Assembly: GCF_902459805.1 (NCBI RefSeq)
Contig: NZ_CABPST010000002.1
Coordinates: forward strand, 124,001 to 188,000
From: Pandoraea bronchicola
Lineage (GTDB): Bacteria > Pseudomonadota > Gammaproteobacteria > Burkholderiales > Burkholderiaceae
Direction: 5' to 3'
Length of the DNA stretch: 64,000 bases
Each line of letters begins with the position of its first letter. Positions within the stretch are counted from its first letter, which is position 1. The position numbers were made by a program, and so were the translations under genes. Positions 1-7,352 of this stretch are shown here, piece by piece. The notes under the pieces are model-generated. The model did not search any database. It was not told the origin of the DNA and worked only from the letters and a program-made list of their open reading frames with translations.

Positions 1-255
1 CCACGCCTGACCGATCATCACCGTGGTGCCAGCGGACAGGCCGATCACGACGGCGAGCAAAAAGAAGAAGACGGGGAAGAACGCGGAGACCGCCGCGATG
101 GCATGGGTACCGAGCAGATGGCCGAGGTAGATACCGTCGGCTGTGCCTGCAATGGACTGGAGGGCGTTGGTCAGCATCATGGGTATGGCGATCATGAGCC
201 ATGCCCGCCAGAGCGGGGGTGGCGGCGCTGATGGCGCGGATTTTCGTTGCGTCAT
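1..255 (-). CDS. MATE family efflux transporter, N-terminal part (cut by window edge)
   Basis: The first 85 codons of a gene that runs off the left edge. The predicted protein starts MTQRKSAP, continues with a proline-rich cytoplasmic tail, then a hydrophobic segment containing MLTNALQSIAGTADGIYLG and a second membrane segment rich in F, V and L. The P-M-x(2)-T-N-x(2)-Q-S and D-x(2)-Y-L-G-x-L-G pattern is typical of the first helices of MATE (multidrug and toxin extrusion) antiporters, which export drugs or dyes in exchange for Na+ or H+ across the inner membrane. The ATG at 253-255 is the first in-frame start and opens the protein just before helix 1, as expected. Substrate cannot be judged from this fragment. 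Confidence 0.75.
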   Translation of the reverse strand, partial: MTQRKSAPSAPPPPLWRAWLMIAIPMMLTNALQSIAGTADGIYLGHLLGTHAIAAVSAFFPVFFFLLAVVIGLSAGTTVMIGQAW

Positions 256-362
256 GGTGTTTCCTTGGTCAAGTCATGAACGGGAAGGCGCAAAAACGAC
301 AGGCAAAGCGGTGCCCGTCCGGTGCGGCGGTCCGCCCGGCGAGCTGTGAAATCAGGAGGTCA

Positions 363-450
363 GGGCGCGTAGCGCGCCCGTGGTCTGCTTGGCCTTATGC
401 GGCCTGACGCGGCCTTACGCCGCCTAATGCGGTTTCATACAGCTTCATAC
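363..450. repeat. Hairpin followed by degenerate 10-bp tandem repeat
   Basis: A perfect 7-bp inverted repeat (GGGCGCG / CGCGCCC, 363-379, 3-nt loop) is followed by six imperfect 10-bp units at 391-450: ggccttatgc, ggcctgacgc, ggccttacgc, cgcctaatgc, ggtttcatac, agcttcatac. The last unit contains the stop codon (445-447) of the DUF2239 gene. No gene is visible in 256-444. The hairpin lies between two minus-strand genes and could act as a transcription terminator, but it lacks a T-run. Confidence 0.5.
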
Positions 451-1053
451 GGCGCCGTCGACCAGGTTGTCCGTGGATGCGAGATGCAGCAGATGCACGC
501 GAACATCCTCGGGCCAACCGGCGATTCGTTTGCCCAACGCGTCGAGGTCATGGGCAAAGAGCGCACGTGAAGCTTCTTCGAACTCAGGCAAATCGCCTGC
601 GATGGTTGACATGAAGCGGTAAGCCCGCTCCTGCGCGCGACGCAGCAGGTCTCGTCCGGCATGCTTGCGGCGCGCCTCGTCGACCAGCTTGCGCAAGACG
701 ACGGATGCGCCCCCGGGCTGTTCCGCCAGCCAATCCCAGTGACGTGGCAATAGCGTGACTTCGCGTGCCACAACGCCGAGCTTGGGACGGCCCCGTCCTT
801 TGACGGGGGGCGCATCGGACGAGCCGGCAACGACGGTGGCGGCAGGTGCTGGATATCGCGCCCGAATGTCGGCAGCCGAGCCGCGCACGTCAACGTCGCG
901 CGTGTCTCCGTTCAGGTCGTCGAAGATCAGTACCGAGGCGTGCGGATCGGCAATCATCGCCTGCTGATAGGCAATGGCCGCGTCGGCGAGCGAGCCCGAC
1001 GCGATGCGACGCATGTTACGGAAGACGGTATATCCGAGGGAATTGGCGGGCAC
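445..1053 (-). CDS. DUF2239 family protein
   Basis: A 202-residue cytoplasmic protein of unknown function. The N-terminal part (Y-T-V-F, R-R-I-A-S-G-S-L-A-D-A-A-I-A, then I-F-D-D-L-N-G) and the central G-R-G-R-P-K-L-G-V-V-A-R-E-V-T-L-L-P-R-H-W-x-W-L block are the hallmarks of the DUF2239 family. The RGRPKLG piece resembles an AT-hook-like basic patch before a conserved W-D-W-L helix, suggesting nucleic acid contact; that is inference. I use the GTG at 1051-1053 because family members begin just before the Y-T-x-F strand; a GGAGT lies 6-7 nt upstream. The gene is monocistronic and sits behind a well-formed promoter overlapped by two palindromes (separate entry). Confidence 0.8.
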   Translation of the reverse strand: MPANSLGYTVFRNMRRIASGSLADAAIAYQQAMIADPHASVLIFDDLNGDTRDVDVRGSAADIRARYPAPAATVVAGSSDAPPVKGRGRPKLGVVAREVTLLPRHWDWLAEQPGGASVVLRKLVDEARRKHAGRDLLRRAQERAYRFMSTIAGDLPEFEEASRALFAHDLDALGKRIAGWPEDVRVHLLHLASTDNLVDGAV

Positions 1054-1093
1054 GGCAGACTCCGATGGCGATAGGAAAATATCGGTACCGGCG

Positions 1094-1141
1094 AATATTA
1101 CCCGGGTGTTATTTGAATTGCAATATTACCCGGGTAATATT
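1094..1141 (-). promoter_or_regulatory. DUF2239 promoter overlapped by two palindromic operators
   Basis: On the minus strand a sigma-70-like promoter reads TTGCAA (1118-1123), 17-bp spacer, TAATAT (1095-1100). Two copies of one palindrome overlay it. 1122-1141 is a perfect 20-bp palindrome, AATATTACCCGGGTAATATT. 1094-1113 is the imperfect partner AATATTACCCGGGTGTTATT. Centres are 28 bp apart. One copy covers the -10 and part of the spacer, the other the upstream edge of the -35, an arrangement that suggests repression by a dimeric regulator. The regulator is not identifiable here. Confidence 0.7.
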
Positions 1142-1178
1142 TTTGTGCTGCGCGATCCGCGTTGGCGGCGAGGGGAAC

Positions 1179-2474
1179 TCAGGCGGTGAGGGCGACGCCG
1201 CCGTTCAGGCGCTCGAGCACGGTGGCGCGCACGGCGTTCGGGGCGTCTTCGAGGAGCGAGGGCCATTTGGCCTGCGCCTCACGCACGGTTTCCCGCGCGA
1301 TGCTCGTCAACCGGCTGACGCGAAGGAGCCCGGCGCTCCTGAGCAGCCCTTCGAGGGCATGCCAGTCGAAGGCCCGTAACGTTTTGTCGATGGCCCGGTT
1401 GACCCCGTAGTGGGATTCGGGCACGTCGAGGAAGAAGGCGGCAACGCACACGGGGTCGTACACCGGGGCCAGTTGTGGCGTGTGGGCGTCGGGATAGGTC
1501 AGGGCCCAGTTTTTGAGATGCGCGTCGGTATTGCCGAGCAGGATGAAGGCGATCAGACGGCGCAGGAACTCGCGCACGTCTCGCACCGGCTCACCCGACA
1601 GTTGATCGAGCACCCTCAACATCGTCGTGTAGTCGATATCGAGCCCGCGCCCGTACTTGCTGCGCGGCGGGTATTGCAGCACCTGTGCGAATTCCTCCAT
1701 GTGCACGCGGCGTCCGTCGGGCAGCCGGTCGAAGCGAGGTACGGCGAGGATGTGTTCGAACGGCACCTGTTCCGGCAAGTCGGCGTCGCGTCGCGAGATG
1801 ATTTCAGCCTTTGCGCAATCCAGATCGAGGGCTTCGCACAGCCGATAGCCTGTGAACTCGTTCTCAACGAGATCCGGGTGACGCGTCGTTGGCAGCTTGA
1901 GAATGACCGAGCCCGCGCGCCCCTGACGCTTGACGATGTAGCGTCGCCCATCTCGAACCGCGGAGAACTTTGTCACCACACCGGGCAGCGACGCGGCATC
2001 TTCCACCGGCGTGTCGACGAAACCCGGCTCGACCATTTCGAGGCCAAGGGCCGTGTGCCAGCGGTGGACGACATCCGGAACCCCTTCGCGCGCAGGCACG
2101 GGTTCGACTTCGAGCGCACCCATCAGATCGTGACCGGCCGCGGCGAGCAGCTCGAACTCGTCGTCCGGGCTGCAGCGGCGCTCTGCGGCGAGGCGTTCGC
2201 GGTTATGACCTTCGGGCAACAGGTTCTCGAAAAACACCGGCCAGCGGCCATCCGTGCGCACGAGACGCGCATCTTGCGGCGACGCGAGAATCTCCCGCGT
2301 CGCCGTCTCGTTGGCGCCCCGATAGGCGAGCGAGAGCGTCGGCCGCCGGGCGTCGGCGATGTAGTTGTCGTCGAACGACATGCGCAGGATGTCACCATAT
2401 TGCGACAGGTAGCCGATGGCGCGACGCGTCCCGTCGGGCATGTGCAGATACGCGCGCAGATATTTGATGTTCAT
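1179..2474 (-). CDS. hipA: HipA-family serine/threonine kinase toxin
   Basis: A 431-residue type II toxin of the HipA kinase family. E. coli HipA phosphorylates glutamyl-tRNA synthetase and stops translation; the target here is unknown. Visible features are the HipA N-terminal barrel (about 1-125, with F-F-E-N-L-L-P-E-G-H at 81-90), a K-F-S segment near 169-171, the strand R-R-Y-I-V-K that carries the likely ATP-binding lysine (182), the catalytic loop N-T-D-A-H-x-K-N (315-322; D317 and N322), and the metal-binding Asp in P-V-Y-D (340). All key kinase residues are present, so it is probably active. It lies 26 nt behind hipB in the same operon. Length is usual for the family (about 440). Confidence 0.88.
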   Translation of the reverse strand: MNIKYLRAYLHMPDGTRRAIGYLSQYGDILRMSFDDNYIADARRPTLSLAYRGANETATREILASPQDARLVRTDGRWPVFFENLLPEGHNRERLAAERRCSPDDEFELLAAAGHDLMGALEVEPVPAREGVPDVVHRWHTALGLEMVEPGFVDTPVEDAASLPGVVTKFSAVRDGRRYIVKRQGRAGSVILKLPTTRHPDLVENEFTGYRLCEALDLDCAKAEIISRRDADLPEQVPFEHILAVPRFDRLPDGRRVHMEEFAQVLQYPPRSKYGRGLDIDYTTMLRVLDQLSGEPVRDVREFLRRLIAFILLGNTDAHLKNWALTYPDAHTPQLAPVYDPVCVAAFFLDVPESHYGVNRAIDKTLRAFDWHALEGLLRSAGLLRVSRLTSIARETVREAQAKWPSLLEDAPNAVRATVLERLNGGVALTA

Positions 2475-2500
2475 GGGCAGAGATTCGGGGCCGGGGCGGG

Positions 2501-2803
2501 CTAGCGGGCGAGGGCGAGCGTCTCGACAATGGACGGCGGGGCGGAAACGCCGCTGGGCTGTGCGAGGTATTTGCCGCCCGAGCGAAGGAACGCTTCGACT
2601 TCCTGCCGCAAGCTGGCTGGCACGAGCATGGGCTCGAGTCCGAGGGCGCGAGCCATTTCCAGCACGGTCGACATGCGCGGGTCGAGCAGGCCGGATTCCA
2701 TCTTTTGTACGGTCATGCGCGATAGTCCGGCCCGATCGGCCAGTTCCGCTTGCGTCATGGCGGCATCCTTGCGGGCCGCCACCAATGTTTCCATGAAGCT
2801 CAT
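2501..2803 (-). CDS. hipB: HipB-like XRE-family antitoxin
   Basis: A 100-residue helix-turn-helix protein, first gene of the pair with hipA. The HTH spans about residues 17-55 (M-T-Q-A-E-L-A-D-R-A-G-L-S, then M-E-S-G-L-L-D-P-R-M-S-T-V-L). By analogy with HipB it should bind and neutralise the HipA kinase and repress its own promoter. The C-terminal tail (about 70-100) is less ordered, as in HipB. The start ATG at 2801-2803 is followed closely by the conserved HTH. The upstream region holds three inverted repeats that could be its operators. Confidence 0.85.
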   Translation of the reverse strand: MSFMETLVAARKDAAMTQAELADRAGLSRMTVQKMESGLLDPRMSTVLEMARALGLEPMLVPASLRQEVEAFLRSGGKYLAQPSGVSAPPSIVETLALAR

Positions 2804-2827
2804 AGTGATGCGCTTTTGTAGGGAAAT

Positions 2828-2922
2828 GATGCTTTATCTTAGCATCTCAGCGCAAATTTTCCATGAAAAGCTAATAAAAATTAGCTTTTATCGATTAATG
2901 CTAATGATTGTTGGCATTAATC
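2828..2922. promoter_or_regulatory. Cluster of three inverted repeats upstream of hipB
   Basis: This AT-rich stretch contains GATGCT/AGCATC (2828-2833 and 2841-2846), AAAAGCTAAT/ATTAGCTTTT (2866-2875 and 2880-2889, 4-nt spacer) and GATTAATGC/GCATTAATC (2893-2901 and 2914-2922). The last overlaps the stop codon of arfB. HipB-type antitoxins usually autoregulate through several operators, so these are candidate sites. The middle repeat could instead form a hairpin ending arfB transcription. Confidence 0.5.
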
Positions 2923-3333
2923 ATCCCAGCTGGCGTGAATCTTACCTCGTGACGCTTTGACGCGGGAGCGACCCTGCTTGGCATCCCGGCGGCGGATCTG
3001 GCTGCCGAGGGTGGGTCGGGTCGGCACGCGGCGGCGGGGCGGGACGGCGGCGGCATCGACCAGCGCCTGTAGACGCGCAAGCGCATCGGCCCGGTTGAGT
3101 TCCTGAGACCGATGCTGCTGCGCCTTGATAACGATGACGCCGTCCTGGGTGATGCGTTGGTCCAACCGGGAGAGCAGGCGGAACTTGACGTCGTCAGGTA
3201 ATGACGAGCGCATCACGTCAAAGCGGAGATGGATGGCGCTGGAGACTTTGTTGACGTTCTGGCCACCGGCGCCTTGCGCACGCATGGCGGTGAGTTCGAC
3301 GTCTTCGGGAGCGATGAGAATGCGACGGTTCAT
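2917..3333 (-). CDS. arfB: Alternative ribosome-rescue factor ArfB (YaeJ-type peptidyl-tRNA hydrolase)
   Basis: A 138-residue release-factor homologue. ArfB enters the empty A site of ribosomes stalled on truncated mRNA and hydrolyses the peptidyl-tRNA. The catalytic G-A-G-G-Q-N-V-N-K motif is intact (GGQ at 23-25). It is followed by the compact RF-1 domain and a basic, arginine- and lysine-rich C-terminal tail (about 105-138) that in E. coli YaeJ threads into the mRNA channel. An in-frame reading 49 codons upstream exists, but the ATG at 3331-3333 gives the canonical start MNRRILIAPEDVEL. It is transcribed toward hipB with a separate AT-rich gap between them. Confidence 0.92.
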   Translation of the reverse strand: MNRRILIAPEDVELTAMRAQGAGGQNVNKVSSAIHLRFDVMRSSLPDDVKFRLLSRLDQRITQDGVIVIKAQQHRSQELNRADALARLQALVDAAAVPPRRRVPTRPTLGSQIRRRDAKQGRSRVKASRGKIHASWDD

Positions 3334-3864
3334 GGGGCAAGGATAACGTTCTCGCCGCCTCGTCCACAAGCGCACCTGACCGGCGCCGCCGGCGCGAACG
3401 GCTGGCGTCATCGGGGCACGGCCAGTTCTCGTTCGGATTAGTGATTCGGAATACAAATCGTCGAGTCGTAAAGACATCATCCGAACGGATTAAGAAATAC
3501 TTGAATTTCATGGGTAATTTTGTAACAACTTGTATCTTTTCGATGCCGGAACTTTGCGTATTTCAATTTTGAACCGCAGGGAAGGTTGATCTGCATCAAA
3601 AGACGATGCGCTGTTTCACGATATATAAGCGCTTCCAGCGCTGTTGCGAGGAAGCGCGCGAGCCATTTGAATTTCGCGTGACATTCCTGATATTTGGCAT
3701 GCAAATCAAAATTACATTGCGGCTCAGAATTATTTTGTTACTATTCACTCGAAACATTCGGGTTTGTACGAGGTTTGATTAATCCGGCTGTTTTTATTCG
3801 GACAATTAACTAAATTGCGATCCCGGTGCGGGAATCGCATTCGTCGATAACAAAGGGATTCACC
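3334..3864. other. AT-rich intergenic region with candidate promoter
   Basis: About 530 bp with clearly lower GC than its surroundings. Short open frames on the minus strand show no recognisable protein. A possible sigma-70 promoter for the downstream exported protein is TTGCGG (3717-3722), 16-bp spacer, TACTAT (3739-3744), which would leave a leader of about 110 nt. I see no RNA gene that I can name. Confidence 0.3.
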
Positions 3865-4476
3865 ATGAAGATTACGCAAGCCATGATTCTGGCCGGCCTG
3901 TTGTCGCTTGGGACGGTGGTGCATGCTCAGGATGCGGCGCGCCCGGCGCCGATCGTCAGGGGGGGCGTTATCGAATTCCGTACGACGATTCTCGCCGTCG
4001 ACGCCAAGAACCGTACCATTCAGGTGGCCGATGACCAGGGCAAACCGGTGACCTTCGTGGTCGGGCCGGAGGTGCAGAACTTTGCGCAAATGCGCAAGGG
4101 CGACAAGGTGATCCTGGCATATCAGCGTTCCGTCGCCATTTCCGTTGCGCCGGGTGACGGCATTCGCAGCAGCGTCGTGACGCAAGGCGCTGATCGCGCA
4201 GCCCCCGGGCAGCTCCCCGCAGCCGACGCCGCTCGAAATCTGAAGCTGGTGGCAACCGTTCAACGAATCGATCGCCAGTCGAATGTCGTGACGCTGCGCG
4301 GCCCGCACCGAACGGTCGATGTCGCGGTCGAAGATCCGAAGTTGCTGGAAGGTGTGAAGGTGGGCGATGCCGTCACGGTGAACTATACCGAGGCGATTGC
4401 CGTCGCCGTCACGCAAGCCCCCGATGCCAAGCGCAAGTGGGTGCCGCCGGTTCCTGCGCCGGCCCCGAAGCCCTGA
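3865..4476 (+). CDS. Exported protein with duplicated beta-rich domain, function unknown
   Basis: 203 residues. Residues 1-22 form a Sec signal peptide (MKITQAMILAG...VVHAQ) with a likely cleavage after A-Q. The mature protein holds two similar segments. One is T-I-L-A-V-D-A-K-N-R-T-I-Q-V followed by M-R-K-G-D-K-V-I-L-A-Y and A-I-S-V; the other is T-V-Q-R-I-D-R-Q-S-N-V-V-T-L followed by V-K-V-G-D-A-V-T-V-N-Y and A-I-A-V-A-V. This points to an internal duplication of a small beta-barrel-like (OB or CusF-like) unit of about 65 residues. The tail is proline-rich. No metal ligands stand out. The ATG at 3865 is chosen because the signal peptide begins there. A hairpin follows the gene. Confidence 0.65.
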   Translation: MKITQAMILAGLLSLGTVVHAQDAARPAPIVRGGVIEFRTTILAVDAKNRTIQVADDQGKPVTFVVGPEVQNFAQMRKGDKVILAYQRSVAISVAPGDGIRSSVVTQGADRAAPGQLPAADAARNLKLVATVQRIDRQSNVVTLRGPHRTVDVAVEDPKLLEGVKVGDAVTVNYTEAIAVAVTQAPDAKRKWVPPVPAPAPKP

Positions 4477-4487
4477 CGTCGTGCCTG

Positions 4488-4523
4488 GGGACTGCCTGCG
4501 CACGGTGCGTGCGCAGTCCCTTT
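4488..4523 (+). terminator. Candidate rho-independent terminator
   Basis: GGGACTGC (4488-4495) pairs with GCAGTCCC (4513-4520) and is followed by TTT, 12 nt after the stop codon of the exported protein. The U-tract is short, so it is moderate evidence. Confidence 0.5.
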
Positions 4524-4607
4524 GACCGTTGCGTTGCCGATCTCGCCAGTGAAGGCCGGCCGGCACGCACAGCCCCTCCTCGATACGGCAAGCGCCCGGA
4601 GATCGCC

Positions 4608-5189
4608 ATGGCACGTTCCGCCTTGAAGTTCGACGATGCAACCTATGCTGCCTTGCTCGCCGCCGCGCGTGATGCCGATGCGGCACATCCTCACGACAAT
4701 CCCGCCTTTCTCGACGCTTTTCTCGCAGACGCGTGGAAAGCTGCGCATCGCATTTATGGCGCGCAGACCTACCTGCGCTTTGTGGCGCAGGCCGGCGTAA
4801 CGCGTCGCCCCAGTGCCGGAACGGTGCAGAAGGCCATCGTGCGTGCCCGAGCGGCTTATGAAGTGCCGGCCGTCCCGACGTTTGGATCATCGCTGCCGGG
4901 CGCTCAATCCGTCTGGGCGCAGAAGCTCGAGCAGAATCTGGCGCGCGCCATGACACTGCTCGGTGCCATGCCCGATGGTGACAACACCGCCGGCGACGCC
5001 GTGACCGATGTGGCAGACGCCATGCGGCGTGTGCAACATCTCGAGCGCGAGAATCTGGCGTTACGTGCGCGACTTGCGCAGATGACGGCGGCGGCGGCTT
5101 ATGCGCGCGAGGCGCTCGGTGAGACGCTGACGGTCTTCGCACCCAATGCCATGTCGCACATGGGCACTCAGGGCCGTCACGGCGTCTGA
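4608..5189 (+). CDS. Hypothetical protein with C-terminal coiled coil
   Basis: 193 residues, no signal peptide or membrane segment. The N-terminal half is alanine-rich and helical (repeated A-L-L-A-A-A-R-D and A-W-K-A-A-H-R-I-Y-G). A central G-V-T-R-R-P-S-A-G-T-V-Q-K-A-I piece could be the recognition helix of a DNA-binding fold. Residues about 142-165 (M-R-R-V-Q-H-L-E-R-E-N-L-A-L-R-A-R-L-A-Q-M) form a clear heptad coiled coil, suggesting dimerisation. This layout recalls KfrA-like plasmid proteins but I cannot assign it. The ATG at 4608 is used; longer frames upstream read through the terminator region. Its 3' end overlaps the convergent histidine kinase gene by 13 bp. Confidence 0.6.
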   Translation: MARSALKFDDATYAALLAAARDADAAHPHDNPAFLDAFLADAWKAAHRIYGAQTYLRFVAQAGVTRRPSAGTVQKAIVRARAAYEVPAVPTFGSSLPGAQSVWAQKLEQNLARAMTLLGAMPDGDNTAGDAVTDVADAMRRVQHLERENLALRARLAQMTAAAAYAREALGETLTVFAPNAMSHMGTQGRHGV

Positions 5190-6637
5190 CGTGCGAGGGA
5201 AGACGGCGCTGTTGTGCCGTCACGGTGGTGAGACGGCTCGGCCTCGAAGACAGGTGTACCGGTTTCGTGGCCGGTGGACACCGAGAAACCGAAGGTGTTG
5301 AACCCGCCTTCGCTGCGCGCCCAGACGTTGCCCCCGTGCATTTCGGCAATCGCCTTGACGATGGCCAACCCCAATCCGTGATTCTCGCGGCTGTTGGTAC
5401 GCGACGGCTCTGCCCGGTAAAAGCGATCGAACAGATGCCGCAGCACATCGGGCGGAATCGGCGCGCCAGGGTTGGTGACGTCGATGCTCACTTGGCGAGG
5501 GTCATCAGTTCTGGGAGAGATCCGCACGTCGATATGGGCGTGCGACGCGCAATGCTCGATGGCGTTCATCACCAGATTGGCCAGCGCGCGCCCGAACAAC
5601 GCCTTGTTCACATGCGCTACGGCGCTGCCGTGCAGACGGGCCGTGACCTGTGCTTCTTCCAGCGGAATCTCCAGAAACTCCAGCGTATGCGCGGCTTCGG
5701 CGGCGAGCGAAACCGCAGTGAGCCCGGTCGCGCGTTCGCCTTGATCGGCGCGTGACAGGAACAGCATGTCGTTGATGATCGTGCGCATGCGGCCCAGCTC
5801 TTCCAGATTCGATTGCAGCAGCACGCGCAAATCCTCGACTGGCCGGTCACGCGTGAGCGCCACTTCTGTCTGCCCGATCAGGATGGTCACCGGTGTGCGC
5901 AGTTCATGCGCAACGTCGGCATTGAACGACTCCAGACGTTCATACGCGCGGTCAAGGCGAGCCAGCGCGCCATTGAACGAGTGGGCCAGATCGTCGAGTT
6001 CGACGGGCAGTGAACGGGTATCGAGCCGTTGTGAACGATTGTCCGGACTGATTTCGGAGGCTTCGCGTGTGAGACGCGTGAGCGGTGCGAGCCCCAGGCG
6101 CGTGACGGAATAGCTGAGCAGCAGCACGCCCAGACTGCCGAGGGCGGAGAGTGCCGCGAGGCCCAGACCGAAGGCGCGCAGCGTGCGTTCGTTCGGCGCA
6201 TAACTGGCGGCAACTTGCAGGGTAACTGCCGGACGCGAGCCATAGGGCGGCAGGATTTCACGCGTGGTCAGCATATCGTCACCGCCGCCGTCAGGCCGTA
6301 ACCGCACGTAACCGTTCGACAGACGTTTGACGAACATGCCGCTCACTGGCGTGCCGAACGTGTATTTCGGATCGTCGCTGGTCACGGCGTAGGTCGTGGT
6401 GCCGTCGCGCGGCGTCATGTCACTGAGCTTTTCGCGGACAATCTGCCACTTCTCGGGCGTGCCGCCGTGATAGACGATGATGTGAGCGATCTGCGCACGG
6501 TCGTCGAGCGATTCGCGCAGATGCCGCTCCAGTTGCACGCGCAGCATCAGGAAAAGGGCCGCGCCCACCAGCGCGAACACCGACAGCGCCACGACGGCGA
6601 ACATGGCGGCAAGGCGGCGGGAGATCGAGTGTTTCAT
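5177..6637 (-). CDS. Sensor histidine kinase of the heavy-metal (CusS/IrlS) type
   Basis: 486 residues, inner membrane. Transmembrane helix 1 lies near 10-32, a periplasmic sensor of about 130 residues follows, and helix 2 lies near 165-185 (L-G-L-A-A-L-S-A-L-G-S-L-G-V-L-L). Next come a HAMP domain, the H-box F-N-A-D-V-A-H-E-L-R-T-P-V, the N-box (L-A-N-L-V-M-N-A-I-E-H) and the G-box H-G-L-G-L-A-I-V-K. All phosphotransfer residues are intact. It is the last gene of a five-gene operon and pairs with the upstream response regulator; together they probably control the RND pump of the same operon. The ATG at 6635-6637 is the start nearest helix 1. Inducer unknown: metal or organic stress. Confidence 0.85.
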   Translation of the reverse strand: MKHSISRRLAAMFAVVALSVFALVGAALFLMLRVQLERHLRESLDDRAQIAHIIVYHGGTPEKWQIVREKLSDMTPRDGTTTYAVTSDDPKYTFGTPVSGMFVKRLSNGYVRLRPDGGGDDMLTTREILPPYGSRPAVTLQVAASYAPNERTLRAFGLGLAALSALGSLGVLLLSYSVTRLGLAPLTRLTREASEISPDNRSQRLDTRSLPVELDDLAHSFNGALARLDRAYERLESFNADVAHELRTPVTILIGQTEVALTRDRPVEDLRVLLQSNLEELGRMRTIINDMLFLSRADQGERATGLTAVSLAAEAAHTLEFLEIPLEEAQVTARLHGSAVAHVNKALFGRALANLVMNAIEHCASHAHIDVRISPRTDDPRQVSIDVTNPGAPIPPDVLRHLFDRFYRAEPSRTNSRENHGLGLAIVKAIAEMHGGNVWARSEGGFNTFGFSVSTGHETGTPVFEAEPSHHRDGTTAPSSLARQTP

Positions 6638-6668
6638 GACGACGCTTTCCTGAAGCCGCGCGCGGCGC

Positions 6669-7343
6669 TCAGGCCTCGCGCACCTCCAGCACATAGCCCA
6701 TGCCTCGTACCGTATGTAGCAGCTTGGTCTGGAACGGTCCGTCGAGCTTGGCGCGCAGCCGCTTGATGGCCGTCTCCACCACGTTCGTGTGGCTGTCGAA
6801 ATTGACGTCCCAGACCAGTTCGGTGATGGCCGTCTTCGACAGAATGTCGCCCTGGCGGCGGGCGAGTACCGACAGTAACTGGAATTCCTTGGCGGTCAGG
6901 TCGAGCCGCTGGCCGTCGCGTGTGGCCCGACGGCCGATCAGGTCGACGTACAGGCCGCCGATCGAAATCAGTGTCGATTCTTGCGCGCGCGTGCGGCGGG
7001 CGAGGGCGTGCAGGCGCTCCACCAGTTCGATAAACGAGAAGGGTTTGGTCAGATAGTCGTCCGCACCTTCGCGCAGGCCGCGCACGCGATCGTTCACATG
7101 ATCGCGTGCCGTGAGCATGATGACCGGCGTCGACTTGCGCTCGCGCAGCGAGCCGAGCACGGCGAAGCCGTCGCGCTTGGGCAGCATGACATCGAGCACG
7201 ATCACGTCGTAGTCGAACTCCAGCGCCAGATGCGTGCCTTCCTCGCCATCGAGCGCGACGTCGACCACCCAGCCTTGCTCGGTCAGCCCGGAGCGCAGAT
7301 AGTCCACCACTTTGTGTTCGTCTTCAACGATCAGTACTTTCAT
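6669..7343 (-). CDS. OmpR-family response regulator (CusR-like)
   Basis: 224 residues, full family length. The receiver domain (1-115) has the acidic pocket E-D-E (7-9), the phosphoacceptor D51 (V-I-V-L-D-V-M-L-P), T in L-T-A-R-D and K in T-K-P-F. The winged-helix DNA-binding domain follows (about 125-224; T-A-K-E-F-Q-L-L, then V-E-T-A-I-K-R-L-R-A-K-L and the final beta hairpin T-V-R-G-M-G-Y-V-L). It sits between the outer-membrane channel gene (9 nt upstream) and the histidine kinase (31 nt downstream). The likely target is the 11-bp tandem repeat upstream of the pump gene. Confidence 0.88.
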   Translation of the reverse strand: MKVLIVEDEHKVVDYLRSGLTEQGWVVDVALDGEEGTHLALEFDYDVIVLDVMLPKRDGFAVLGSLRERKSTPVIMLTARDHVNDRVRGLREGADDYLTKPFSFIELVERLHALARRTRAQESTLISIGGLYVDLIGRRATRDGQRLDLTAKEFQLLSVLARRQGDILSKTAITELVWDVNFDSHTNVVETAIKRLRAKLDGPFQTKLLHTVRGMGYVLEVREA

Positions 7344-7352
7344 GTCGCCACC

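Noticed and set aside
1179-2803. hipBA as part of a larger anti-phage island
   Set aside because: Neighbours are housekeeping or DUF genes; no other defence gene or mobility signal is nearby.
3477-3704. A 75-codon frame in the AT-rich gap
   Set aside because: It has no ribosome site, no motif and atypical composition. It could be real but cannot be supported.
4608-5189. A plasmid-partition KfrA gene
   Set aside because: It has similar layout (possible HTH plus coiled coil), but there are no plasmid genes around and the match is too weak.
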